Shown: positions 22,659 to 30,100 of the stretch, piece after piece
Position numbering within the stretch: position 1 is the first letter of the stretch
Layout: each line of letters begins with the position of its first letter
Position numbers and translations under genes: made by a program
Notes under the pieces: model-generated
Seen by the model: only the letters and a program-made list of their open reading frames with translations
Told to the model about the DNA's origin: nothing
Database searches by the model: none
NCBI GenBank assembly: GCA_964490725.1
Contig: CAZBDU010000029.1
Location: 1 to 57,981, forward strand
Direction of reading: 5' to 3'
Source: CAZBDU01 sp964490725
Lineage (GTDB): Bacteria > Spirochaetota > Spirochaetia > SZUA-6 > DRHE01
DNA: 57,981 bases

Positions 22659-22695
22659 TATCAATGGCGGAAGCTGAAAAATGGGGGTTTCCTGA

Positions 22696-23097
22696 ATGGG
22701 CGAGGTGGTCATCCATGCCCTTCTTTGCGCCGACAAGGTCATCGTGGAGAACAACGGGAAGAAGGGCATCATTGGAGTCTTTGACCGCTTCAATCTGCCA
22801 AACCTCCCAGTCCCATCGCCGCCGTGGTTTATTTTCGCCCAGATTGCCAACGTCAAAGGCAAGCACCAAGTGGTCTTTAACTTGGTAAATGAGGAAACCT
22901 CGGAGGTGACTTTCTCCGTTTCTGCCGAAGTTGAGATTCCTGCGGACAGGGAAGTCATGGACCTTCATATTCTCGTGGGAGGCTTCCCTTTCACCCGTTA
23001 TGGGAAGTACGTGCTTTCGATGCACGTAGATGGCCCCGTTGTTCATTCTCGCTCCATCATGGTGGTAGACCCGACCAGGGGGAAGGAAAATGCCTGA
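22696..23097 (+). CDS. DUF6941-type protein, unknown function
   Basis: The 133 residues follow the layout of the uncharacterised DUF6941 family: an opening VVIHALLCADKVIVENNGKKG followed by IIGVFDRFNLPNLP, then a beta-sandwich-like body (IFAQIANVKGKHQVVFNLV, VMDLHILVGGFPF) ending HSRSIMVVDP. Function is unknown; such genes are scattered across bacteria in accessory settings. No signal peptide. It overlaps the next start by 8 nt, making it the first gene of a coupled three-gene cassette. Codon and base use is visibly less GC-biased than in flanking housekeeping genes, consistent with acquisition. Confidence 0.7.
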   Translation: MGEVVIHALLCADKVIVENNGKKGIIGVFDRFNLPNLPVPSPPWFIFAQIANVKGKHQVVFNLVNEETSEVTFSVSAEVEIPADREVMDLHILVGGFPFTRYGKYVLSMHVDGPVVHSRSIMVVDPTRGKENA

Positions 23098-23545
23098 TTT
23101 GAGGGAAACAACCGATTTGACTGACGTTGTGAGCGTCTCGAAAACGGCCCCATTCTACGAACTGACTGGGGTCGGAGTAGAGGCAAAACAGGTGTCCGAG
23201 AGACCTGATCCCCTTGAGAAACAGGATGTTCTGACGAAGAATCTCGGTGCGATTGGAAGCCTGCCCGATTCTCGGTTCAGAGTAAGGACCCCGATTCCGT
23301 ACGAGATCGAGAGAACTGAGGGACAAGTGTATGCGTGGCAGCGCGATCTCGGGCTCTGCGAAAGCGGATACGATGACGATGAAGCCCTCTTTGAGCTGGA
23401 AGAGTTCATGATGGACGACTATCTGAACCTCATCAGCGTCCCGCGTGCAGAGCTTTCCCGCGACGCCCTGCGGATGATAGAACGATATGAGCGTTTCATC
23501 GAGTTCCTGGGCGACGTGAATTCCGGGGCGCATGGCGCAGATTGA
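23090..23545 (+). CDS. Acidic hypothetical protein in the DUF6941-type cassette
   Basis: A 151-residue acidic protein with no recognised family. The N terminus is probably disordered (DLRETTDLTDVVSVSKTAP). The C-terminal third is a negatively charged helical region (DDDEALFELEEFMMDDYLNL, then LRMIERYERFIEFLGD). ATG 23090 has GGAAGGAA upstream and lies inside the end of the previous gene. Its stop lies 14 nt inside the next ORF. The acidic helical C terminus next to a basic, possibly HicA-like partner would suit an antitoxin role, but this is speculation. Confidence 0.65.
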   Translation: MPDLRETTDLTDVVSVSKTAPFYELTGVGVEAKQVSERPDPLEKQDVLTKNLGAIGSLPDSRFRVRTPIPYEIERTEGQVYAWQRDLGLCESGYDDDEALFELEEFMMDDYLNLISVPRAELSRDALRMIERYERFIEFLGDVNSGAHGAD

Positions 23546-23829
23546 CCGACGAGACCTCACTGCAGCATTAGGCAGAAAGGGCTTTAGGGCTGTCGAGGTA
23601 CACCTATTACTATTTGTACAGCCAGGGGCGTATCACCGGAGTGCGAACCCGGTTTTCACGCGGATCCGATTTCAAGACCTACGGCGATGCGCTCCTTGGA
23701 AGAATCCGGCGCCAGTTGCACATGGAAAGTCGCGAGCTCCTAGACTTCGTGGATTGCGCACTGGAGCATGAAGAGTACGTGACAAGAGTGAAGGCGCGGG
23801 GAGTCCTCTCAAGCGAGGAAGTCCCATGA
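23532..23829 (+). pseudogene. Frameshifted small basic protein of the DUF6941-type cassette
   Basis: The first part reads AQIDRRDLTAALGRKGF in one frame from ATG 23532. From about 23590 the sense switches to another frame: RYTYYYLYSQGRITGVRTRFSRGS, then LLGRIRRQLHMESRELLDFVDCALEHEEYV, ending at TGA 23829. The two halves join naturally into one ~98-residue domain, like small proteins with 'RRDLxxALxxKGF...HxYYxLxxxGKxTGIRTxxSRGS', if one base of the GGG near 23587-23589 is removed. The second frame has a stop just upstream and no start before TTG 23614. It could be a true pseudogene, a sequencing error or programmed frameshifting. It weakly resembles HicA-like proteins. Confidence 0.65.
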
Positions 23830-23843
23830 CGGTCCTCGGACCG
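23830..23843 (+). repeat. Short hairpin after the cassette
   Basis: CGGTC-CTCG-GACCG begins immediately after the stop of the frameshifted gene. No U-tract follows; its role is unclear. Confidence 0.35.
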
Positions 23844-23910
23844 AAAGAAGGAATAAGGGGAGACCCACACCTTCTCTTACATCAATCCCCATGAGACGGT
23901 TTGTAACGGC

Positions 23911-23939
23911 TTGACACCACAATTGAGCAAAGATACTGT
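23911..23939 (+). promoter_or_regulatory. Distal promoter upstream of tRNA-Thr
   Basis: A perfect TTGACA (23911-23916), 17-bp spacer, TACTGT (23934-23939). Predicted +1 is near 23946, 65 nt ahead of the tRNA. Confidence 0.5.
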
Positions 23940-23950
23940 TTTCCTCGGGG

Positions 23951-23966
23951 TCACAAGCAATTGTGA
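23951..23966. promoter_or_regulatory. Inverted repeat TCACAA-GCAA-TTGTGA
   Basis: A perfect 6-bp inverted repeat separated by GCAA overlaps the -35 of the proximal tRNA-Thr promoter. It could be a repressor operator or, if transcribed from the distal promoter, a hairpin with a GNRA tetraloop. The half-site TTGTGA matches the half-site of Rex operators, but in the opposite arrangement. Confidence 0.45.
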
Positions 23967-23989
23967 GGCTTATGACTATCATATTATAC
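23961..23989 (+). promoter_or_regulatory. Proximal tRNA-Thr promoter
   Basis: TTGTGA (23961-23966), 17-bp spacer, TTATAC (23984-23989); TATTAT at 23982-23987 is an overlapping alternative. Predicted +1 is near 23996, ~15 nt ahead of the mature tRNA. Confidence 0.5.
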
Positions 23990-24010
23990 CATACAGCATA
24001 AGGATTTAAC

Positions 24011-24083
24011 GCCACCTTAGCTCAGCTGGTAGAGCACGTGACTTGTAATCTCGGGGTCGGCGGTTCGAATCCGCCAGGTGGCT
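24011..24083 (+). tRNA. tRNA-Thr (anticodon UGU)
   Basis: The cloverleaf is complete: acceptor GCCACCT/AGGTGGC, D-stem GCTC/GAGC, anticodon loop CTTGTAA (anticodon TGT, reading ACA and related), T-arm GGCGG-TTCGAAT-CCGCC, discriminator T. The anticodon stem CGTGA/TCTCG has a T-T mismatch at its middle pair (29:41). CCA is not encoded. Confidence 0.93.
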
Positions 24084-24739
24084 GTCTCGAGTCGCATAGC
24101 CGCAGACTGTTCTTCATAACGCTGCCGCAACAGGGTTGCGTCTTCGCAAGAGAAACGTTTGCCCTCGTGACGCACGGCCGATGGATTCGCCGCCTTAGCG
24201 GCACGGACCGGCATCACCGGCGTCAACTGCTGTTGACGCCCACGTTTCTTCTTCCTGCACGTAGTCCTCTGTCGAGTATAGACCTGTATTGCAGGCACAG
24301 CGCAGAACGCGTAGAGGGTTGAGTGAGATCGCCGGGGACGCGGCCCGCGCAACTCCTTTTCAGGCAAAGACTCAACTGACCCACTCTGTGCGGCGCGTAA
24401 CTCGCATGCAGATCCGTATGAGCGGATTGTGGTGATGCTTGTCCTGCTCCTCGCCTGCATCTGCCTGGCCGCGGCGCGATACAAGGAGGGATTCGAGCCT
24501 TCGGCCCAGGTTCTGCTTGTTGCCGGGCTGACTCCCTGGGGTACGACAGTGGGCCTGGGATTGGACCTGTCGGGGGTGTCCCACCTCGTCGGTTCCATCG
24601 CCTTCGCCAAGTCCCTTCCGGCAACTGCAGGCCTTGCGCAGCAGCTGAAGTTTGCAGAGCAAAAGCTTGACGATACTTGCCTGACTCACTTAGTCTTGAT
24701 AGTGTTTGACACCAAAATCCAAGTTCCGAGGAGGAAGTG
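24084..24739. other. 656-base region without a supported gene
   Basis: Between tRNA-Thr and the outer-membrane-like gene I find no gene. It contains three small hairpins: TTGCG-TCTT-CGCAA at 24136-24149, GCCGC-CTTA-GCGGC at 24189-24202, and a strong 9-bp stem at 24219-24240. A weak signal-like ORF (24429-24740) and a minus-strand ORF antisense to the tRNA are judged spurious. Composition is mixed rather than uniformly GC-rich, as expected for decayed or acquired DNA. Confidence 0.5.
24219..24252 (+). terminator. Possible terminator downstream of tRNA-Thr
   Basis: GGCGTCAAC-TGCT-GTTGACGCC, a perfect 9-bp stem with a 4-nt loop, is followed by CACGTTTCTTCTT. The T-rich tail is interrupted, so strength is uncertain. 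It could end the tRNA-Thr transcript or be an operator. Confidence 0.5.
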
Positions 24740-25297
24740 ATGAAGAAGGTGTTGCTGGGGCTAGTGGTGGCGTGCGCGCTGTTGGCTGTACCAATGGCCG
24801 CTTCCGCCCAGGCGACGAGCTGGGACTCCCACTTCAAGTCCGGGGACCTGTCCCTGTCGGTCGGGGTGGGGTTGGGCTACGGGTTGAGCGTGGCGATCTA
24901 CCCGGGAGTGGAGTTCACATTCGCCGAGTGGAGGATCGGAGACACGGTGCCGCTGGCCTTCGGAGGGGCCGTGAAGGGGATGGTCAACTTCTACCCTGGA
25001 TTCTGGACGGCCTTCGGCGGCGGAGGGTTCGGCACGGTGCATCTGGGCCTGAAGGGCCTGGATCTGCCGGACTTCCTGCAGCGCTTCGACTTCTACTGGG
25101 GGATCGGCGTAGCGCTTTCCTACTTCTCCTGGACCGGAACCTATGGCGGGCTCTTCGGCGGCAGCAATGTGAACTTCGGGTTCGCCACGATGGGGGGCAC
25201 CAACTACTTCATCACGGACGGCATCGCCATCTACCTGGAGGGCAACTACTGGGCGTACTACGGAGGAGGAGCACTGGGCGTTCTGTTCAAGCTCTGA
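24740..25297 (+). CDS. Exported outer-membrane-barrel-like protein
   Basis: A 185-residue protein with a clear signal peptide (MKKVLLGLVVACALLAVPMAASAQ). The mature part alternates aromatic and small residues typical of an 8-stranded barrel (LSLSVGVGLGYGLSVAIYPG, FYWGIGVALSYFSWTG) and ends GGGALGVLFKL. Gly and Tyr/Trp are abundant. No named family is recognised. ATG 24740 is chosen behind GAGGAGGAAG. A GC hairpin follows at 25315-25343. Upstream promoter elements are weak. Confidence 0.75.
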   Translation: MKKVLLGLVVACALLAVPMAASAQATSWDSHFKSGDLSLSVGVGLGYGLSVAIYPGVEFTFAEWRIGDTVPLAFGGAVKGMVNFYPGFWTAFGGGGFGTVHLGLKGLDLPDFLQRFDFYWGIGVALSYFSWTGTYGGLFGGSNVNFGFATMGGTNYFITDGIAIYLEGNYWAYYGGGALGVLFKL

Positions 25298-25314
25298 CGG
25301 AGCGGGCCGGGAGC

Positions 25315-25343
25315 GGGGCAGGCCGGTCTTCCGGCCCGGCCCC
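25315..25343 (+). terminator. GC-rich hairpin after the barrel-like gene
   Basis: GGCCGG-TCTT-CCGGCC extended by GGGGC/GCCCC across a small internal loop. There is no U-tract. Confidence 0.4.
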
Positions 25344-25361
25344 ACCGGCCACGGGCGGTCA

Positions 25362-25390
25362 TTGACAACAATTGCGCGATCTGCTATCGT
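25362..25390 (+). promoter_or_regulatory. tRNA-Tyr promoter
   Basis: A perfect TTGACA (25362-25367), 17-bp spacer, TATCGT (25385-25390). Predicted +1 is near 25397, 8 nt ahead of the tRNA. Confidence 0.7.
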
Positions 25391-25404
25391 GGCGGCCGCG
25401 AGCT

Positions 25405-25486
25405 GGGGAGATTCCCGAGCGGTCAAAGGGGGCAGACTGTAAATCTGTTGGCTCAGCCTTCGAAGGTTCGAATCCTTCTCTCCCCA
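25405..25486 (+). tRNA. tRNA-Tyr (anticodon GUA)
   Basis: A class II tRNA with long variable arm: acceptor GGGGAGA/TCTCCCC, anticodon arm GCAGA-CTGTAAA-TCTGT (anticodon GTA), variable arm TGGCTCAGCCTTC, T-arm GAAGG-TTCGAAT-CCTTC, discriminator A. CCA is not encoded. A terminator follows. Confidence 0.96.
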
Positions 25487-25493
25487 TTATCCG

Positions 25494-25532
25494 CCTTCCC
25501 TCCCGCTCTGAAGCGGGAGTGAAGGTTTTTTT
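25494..25532 (+). terminator. Rho-independent terminator of tRNA-Tyr
   Basis: CTTCCCTCCCGCT pairs with AGCGGGAGTGAAG around CTGA, followed by a run of seven or more Ts. Confidence 0.92.
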
Positions 25533-25547
25533 GTTGTTGCCGCTCTG

Positions 25548-26003
25548 ATGAGTGATCGATTCTACAAGGCGGGCCTGCGCTTCGAGTGCCAGCGCTGCTC
25601 CCGGTGCTGCCGCCACACGCCGGGGTTCGTGTTCCTGGCCGAGGAGGACCTGCAGCGCCTGATGATGCGTACCGGTCTGGCCCGCAGCGCCTTCCTGGAC
25701 CGCTACTGCCGGACGGTCAACCTGAACGGTATCCGCCGGGTGAGCCTGATCGAAAAAAGCAACCTGGACTGCATCTTCTGGGAAGACGGCGGCTGCAGCG
25801 TCTACAGCCACCGGCCCCTTCAGTGCCGCAGCTACCCGTTCTGGGCTGCCAATCTCGGTTCGGCGGCTGAGTGGGAGGATTTGAAGGTCTCCTGCCGAGG
25901 AGTGGGCAAGGGGAGGCTCCACAGCGCCGCCGAGATCGACCGCTGGCTGGAGGAGGTCAGGGGGCATCCGCTGCTTTCGGTGGGCGGCCGGGAGGGGGCA
26001 TGA
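25548..26003 (+). CDS. YkgJ-family cysteine-cluster protein
   Basis: A 151-residue protein of the YkgJ (zinc/iron-chelating) family. The metal-binding Cys are CQRCSRCCRHTPG (~residues 14-26), DCIFW...GGCSVY (~residues 75-86) and HRPLQCRSYPFW. The biochemical role is not established; a cluster of eight Cys suggests an Fe-S or zinc site. ATG 25548 follows the tRNA terminator by only 15 nt, with no Shine-Dalgarno sequence and no obvious promoter. It overlaps the next gene (ATGA). Confidence 0.88.
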   Translation: MSDRFYKAGLRFECQRCSRCCRHTPGFVFLAEEDLQRLMMRTGLARSAFLDRYCRTVNLNGIRRVSLIEKSNLDCIFWEDGGCSVYSHRPLQCRSYPFWAANLGSAAEWEDLKVSCRGVGKGRLHSAAEIDRWLEEVRGHPLLSVGGREGA

Positions 26004-26944
26004 GGGTCAAGTTCTGGGGGGTGCGGGGCTCCATTCCCACTCCGCTCACCCCGGAGCAGCTGCGCAGCCGGATCGCTGCCGTGGTGGCGCGCATCCGGCC
26101 TTCGGATCTGGAGAGCCTGGAGCGGCGGGAGGCCTTTCTGGCGGGCCTGCCGCCGTACGTGTTCGGGACGGTTGGAGGCAACACCACCTGCGTCAGCGTG
26201 CACGCCCGCGACGGAGGGCTGATCATCATCGACGCCGGCTCGGGGATACGGGAGCTGGGGTTTGCACTGGCGCGCGAGCAGGTTGCCCGCAGGGAGTTCC
26301 ACATTTTCTTCACGCATTTTCACTGGGACCATCTCCAGGGGCTGCCCTTCTTCATCCCCGCAGCCTACACCCCCGGCAACCGCCTGGTGTTCCACAGCCC
26401 GCAGCAGGACTTGCAGGAGATCCTCTACGGGCAGATGCGCCCCCCCTACTTCCCGGTCACCATGGATGCCATGGGGGCGGAGAAGCGGTTCGTGACGCTC
26501 CAGGGAACCTCGATGCCTTTCGGCTCGACGCAGATCTCCTGGAAGCACATGAAGCATCCGGGCGGCTGCGTGGCGTATAAGATAGTAGAAGACGGCAAGA
26601 GCGTGATCTTCTCGACGGACACGGAGCTGACGGCGGACGACTTCAGGCGGGACGAGGGCAACCGGGAGTTCTTTGCGGACACGGACCTGCTCATCCTCGA
26701 CAGCCAGTACACGCTGGGAGAGGCCATCGAGAAGTATGATTGGGGTCACACCTCCTACAGCATGGCGGTGGATTTCGCCTCCGAATGGAACGTGAAGACC
26801 CTGGCTCTGTTCCATCATGAGCCCCAGTACTCGGACCGCAAGATCAACACCATCTTCAATTCGGCTCGATGGTACAGGGCGCGCCTGGAGCGGGGCATCG
26901 TGAAGGTGATCCTGGCCGTGGAGGGACTGGAAGTTGACCTCTGA
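26000..26944 (+). CDS. Metallo-beta-lactamase-fold hydrolase
   Basis: A 314-residue MBL-fold protein. It begins MRVKFWGVRGSIPTP, typical of the RNase Z/cAMP-phosphodiesterase-like branch. The metal site is TVGGNTTCV...IDAGSGIR, FFTHFHWDHLQGLPFF (~residues 99-114), FSTDTE and GHTSYSMAVDFA. Ligands look complete. The substrate is unknown; possibilities include phosphodiester or cyclic nucleotide hydrolysis. The start overlaps the YkgJ stop, with GGAGGGGG upstream. A 55-residue helical protein follows. Confidence 0.9.
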   Translation: MRVKFWGVRGSIPTPLTPEQLRSRIAAVVARIRPSDLESLERREAFLAGLPPYVFGTVGGNTTCVSVHARDGGLIIIDAGSGIRELGFALAREQVARREFHIFFTHFHWDHLQGLPFFIPAAYTPGNRLVFHSPQQDLQEILYGQMRPPYFPVTMDAMGAEKRFVTLQGTSMPFGSTQISWKHMKHPGGCVAYKIVEDGKSVIFSTDTELTADDFRRDEGNREFFADTDLLILDSQYTLGEAIEKYDWGHTSYSMAVDFASEWNVKTLALFHHEPQYSDRKINTIFNSARWYRARLERGIVKVILAVEGLEVDL

Positions 26945-26966
26945 GGAAGGCGGGCAGGAGGTAAGG

Positions 26967-27134
26967 GTGGACCGGGAGGAGCAGACGGCCCTCTACGCGC
27001 TGCTGAAGGGGCAGGAGGAACGGCTGCCTGCGCCTCTGCGCCGGCTGCTGGCCCGCCTGGAGAGGGAGCTGTACGGCAGGCTCACCATCGAGGAGCTCGA
27101 AAGACTGCAAAGTCTATACCGGCAAAAGAATTGA
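26967..27134 (+). CDS. Small helical protein, unknown
   Basis: The 55 residues from GTG 26967 read MDREEQTALYALLKGQEERL then an amphipathic helix pair ending LERLQSLYRQKN. AGGAGG lies seven bases before the GTG, which decides against a longer TTG start at 26934 inside the MBL gene. It is probably co-translated with the MBL gene. No family recognised. Confidence 0.6.
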   Translation: MDREEQTALYALLKGQEERLPAPLRRLLARLERELYGRLTIEELERLQSLYRQKN

Positions 27135-27159
27135 ATTCTTCAGACCGGAGAGATACATT
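27131..27159 (+). promoter_or_regulatory. Promoter of the FlgD-repeat/OmpA gene
   Basis: TTGAAT (27131-27136), 17-bp spacer, TACATT (27154-27159). The -35 overlaps the stop codon of the preceding small gene. Predicted +1 is near 27166. Confidence 0.6.
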
Positions 27160-27190
27160 TTGTTGGACAGATCGGAAGAGAAGGAAAGCC

Positions 27191-30100
27191 ATGAAAAAAA
27201 ACGTGCTCATCACGATCGCATCGGTAGCGTTCATCCTGGTTTCCAGTACCGCCTTCGCCTACAATCCCCCGCCCGGTTCGAGCGTGCTCTATGACCTGTA
27301 CTCGCCGGTGTTCCTGGGCGGCGGCGTCAGCCCGGTGTCCGCTCAGTCCCCCGCCGCCGACGCCCTCAACCCGGCGGCGGCGGGAGACGAGCAGCGCTTC
27401 ACCCTGGACTTGAGCGGTCTGGCGCTGGTCGGCCCGCCCACCGATAGTGGCCTGGGGGGCGCCCTCAACGCGGGGGTGGTCTGGCCCACCCGGGTGGGAG
27501 TGCTCAGCGGCAGCGCCCGCTTCGTGTCGGCGCCTTTCACCGGGGTGTCGCTGCCGCCCTTCGCGGCGGTGAACCTCTCCTTCTCGAAGGACCTGTTCCC
27601 CACGCTGCTGGTGGGGCTGGGCCTTGCCGGGCAGGTGGGCGCGGACTGGGCGCTGGGCGCCGACCTGGGGTTCGTCCACAAGCCCGGGGACCTGGCCTTT
27701 CTGAAAGACTTCCGCTGGGGCGTCTCGGTGCGCGGCATGGGCAAGGGCTTTGCCCCGGGGGCCTATACCTCCTTTCCCGAGATCTTCACCCCCGCTGTAG
27801 GGGCCAGCTTCGACCTGGTGGAGGCGGGACCTTTCCGCTGGTCCTGGGGCACGGGCCTGTCCTTCCCCAGCTTCCAGGACATCCGTTTCAGCCTGGGCAC
27901 GCAGCTGGACATCGCCAGCCTGGTGGCGCTGCGGGTGGCCACCGGCTTCGACCTGCGCGACCGCCCGCGGAGCATTCCCGTGTCCTTCGGGCTGGGAGTG
28001 AAGCTTGCCCCCTCGATCAGGAACGACCAGAGCGAGCTGGCCACCAACGTGGCCGCCGCCCCGCTGCAGAACGGCATCTGGGCGGCCGGAGCGGGGGCGA
28101 CGCTGAAGTTCGGCGTGATCGACCGCAAACCGCCCGAGATCACCCTGGATACGGAGCAGGAGTACATATCTCCCAACCTGGACGGCATCCAGGACGATCT
28201 GGTCAAGGACCTCAGCATCGTCGACCAGCGCTACGTCAAGGGCTACCGCTTCGTGGTCACCGACGCCCAAGGGACGCAGGTGCGGGAGATCGTCAACAAG
28301 GACGAGCGCCCCGAAAACGTCACCGTGAAGAACGTCCTGGCCCGCCTGACCTACGTGAAGACCGGGATCAGCGTGCCCGAGCAGATCCGCTGGGACGGGC
28401 GCTCGGACACGGGGACCGTGGTCCCCGACGGCACCTACACCTACCAGCTGGAAGCCTGGGATGACAACGGCAACGTGGGCAAGAGCCAGGCGGGCACGGT
28501 GGTGGTGGATGATACCCCCCCATCGGTCGAGGTGAGCGTGCCCTACCAGATCTTCTCGCCCAACAACGACGGCAACAAGGACGTGCTGCCGGTGGAGCAG
28601 AGCGGCTCCAGGGAGGTCCTGTGGACCGGGGAGATCCGCAACAACGCGGGAGAGAAGGTGCTCTCCTTGAGCTGGGAGAACAGCGAGCCGGCCGGCTTCT
28701 CCTGGGACGGTACCAACGACTCCGGAGTGCTGGCCGCCGACGGGGTCTACTCCTACCGCCTGACCGCCACCGATCTGGGCGGCAACAGCGCCTCCGCGGA
28801 GGTGGACAACATCCTCATCAACACCCAGGCCACGCCCATCAACATCACCATCAGCGGTTCCTACTTTTCCCCCAACGGGGACGGGAGCAAGGACGCCATC
28901 GACTTCCGGCTGGGCGTGCCGGTAAAGACGGGCATCGAGCGCTGGACCCTGGCGGTGACCGACTCCGCAGGACAGGCGCGGCGCACCTTCTCGGGCTCGG
29001 GGAGCATTCCGGAAACCATCACCTTCGACGGCAAGAGCGACAGCGGCCAGGTCCTTCCGGAGGGCGACTACGTAGGCAGGCTGGCGGTCCGCTACGAGAA
29101 CGGCAACAGTCCGGACGCCGTCTCGCCCGCAGTGGCCATCGATCTGACCGCCCCCAGCGCGTCGGTGAGCGCTGATCTGAGCATCTTCTCCCCCGACGGT
29201 GACGGCAACAAGGACGTGTTGACCATCTACCAGGAGACCTCGGAGGAGCCGCAGTGGACCGGAACCATCCAGGACGTGGACGGGCAGCCTGTGCGCTCCT
29301 TCACCTGGCGAGGGCGCGCCGACTCCACGCTGCAGTGGGCCGGGCGAGACGAGGAAGGGCAGCTGGTCCCCGACGGGCAGTACTTCTACGTGGTGAACGC
29401 CACGGACCGGGCGGGCAACAGCGGCGCCTCCAAGCGCATCCGCTTCGAGCTCAATACGCAGGCCACGGATGTGTTCGTGACGGTGGATCAGAACACCTTC
29501 TCCCCCAACATGGACGGCGTCAAGGACCGGATCACCGTTCGGCCCAACCTCAAGGTCACCGAAGGGGTGGAGTACTACGAGATGCGCATCCTGCAGAGCC
29601 CGCAGGGGGCGGAGCCCAAGGTGGTGCGCAACGTCCGCGTCCAGGGCAAGGCGCCCGGGGACTACGTCTGGGACGGCCTGGACAACGGGGGGCGGCGGGT
29701 GCCCGACGGCAGCTACGTGGCGGAGCTGGAGGTGAAATACCTCAAGGGGGACTTCCACAAGGTGCGCACCGCCGCCTTCATGGTGGACACCACCGCTCCC
29801 ACGGTGGAGATCACCGTTCCCGATCCTCTCTTCTCTCCGGATGGGGACGGGCTGAAGGACCAGGTCACCATCGAGCAGCGCTCCAGCGAGGAGCAGCTGT
29901 GGGAGGGAGAGATCCGCAGCGCCGCGGGTGACACGGTGCGGACCTATTTCTGGAAGGGGCAGGCGGCCACCTTCACCTGGGACGGGAAGGACGAGAACGG
30001 CAACAAGATCCCCGACGGCGTTTATGGGTACCGCGTCTCCGCCACCGACCGGGCGGGCAACTCGGTGAGCAGACAGGTGACCGGCCTGACCATCGACACG

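Larger units (their letters stand above)
22134..22695. other. Accessory intergenic region with GC hairpin and gene remnant
   Basis: This 562-base stretch between glgA and the DUF6941-type gene holds an 8-bp GC hairpin (22220-22238), the 5' end of an HNH endonuclease gene on the minus strand with its promoter, and the promoter of the downstream cassette. Base composition falls from very GC-rich on the left to mixed on the right. No complete gene is supported. Confidence 0.6.

Noticed and set aside
22470..22784. Plus-strand ORF overlapping the start of the DUF6941-type gene
   Set aside because: It lies largely upstream of the promoter and is out of frame with the family-like protein; no similarity is seen.
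22664..22888. ATG at 22664 positioned exactly at a predicted +1, opening a 74-codon frame
   Set aside because: It is a tempting leaderless start, but the frame is a Trp/Ser/Arg-rich shadow of the DUF6941-type gene. The true start is 22696 after a short leader.
22134..24083. Classical tRNA-integrated genomic island
   Set aside because: No integrase and no duplicated tRNA 3' end were found. The accessory genes lie on the 5' side of the tRNA, not the usual 3' side.
24490..24545. Minus-strand tRNA-like T-loop (GGCTCGAATCC)
   Set aside because: No matching acceptor strand or D-arm is found at the right distance, so this is not a tRNA or a credible remnant.
24017..24610. Minus-strand ORF ending in a GGFEPP-like peptide
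   Set aside because: That peptide is the well-known translation of the antisense strand of a tRNA T-arm; the remainder matches no family.
24429..24740. ORF starting with a signal-like stretch (MVMLVLLLACICLAAARY)
   Set aside because: No family resemblance beyond the hydrophobic start, no Shine-Dalgarno sequence, and it overlaps the start of the next gene. The rest reads like random GC-rich translation.
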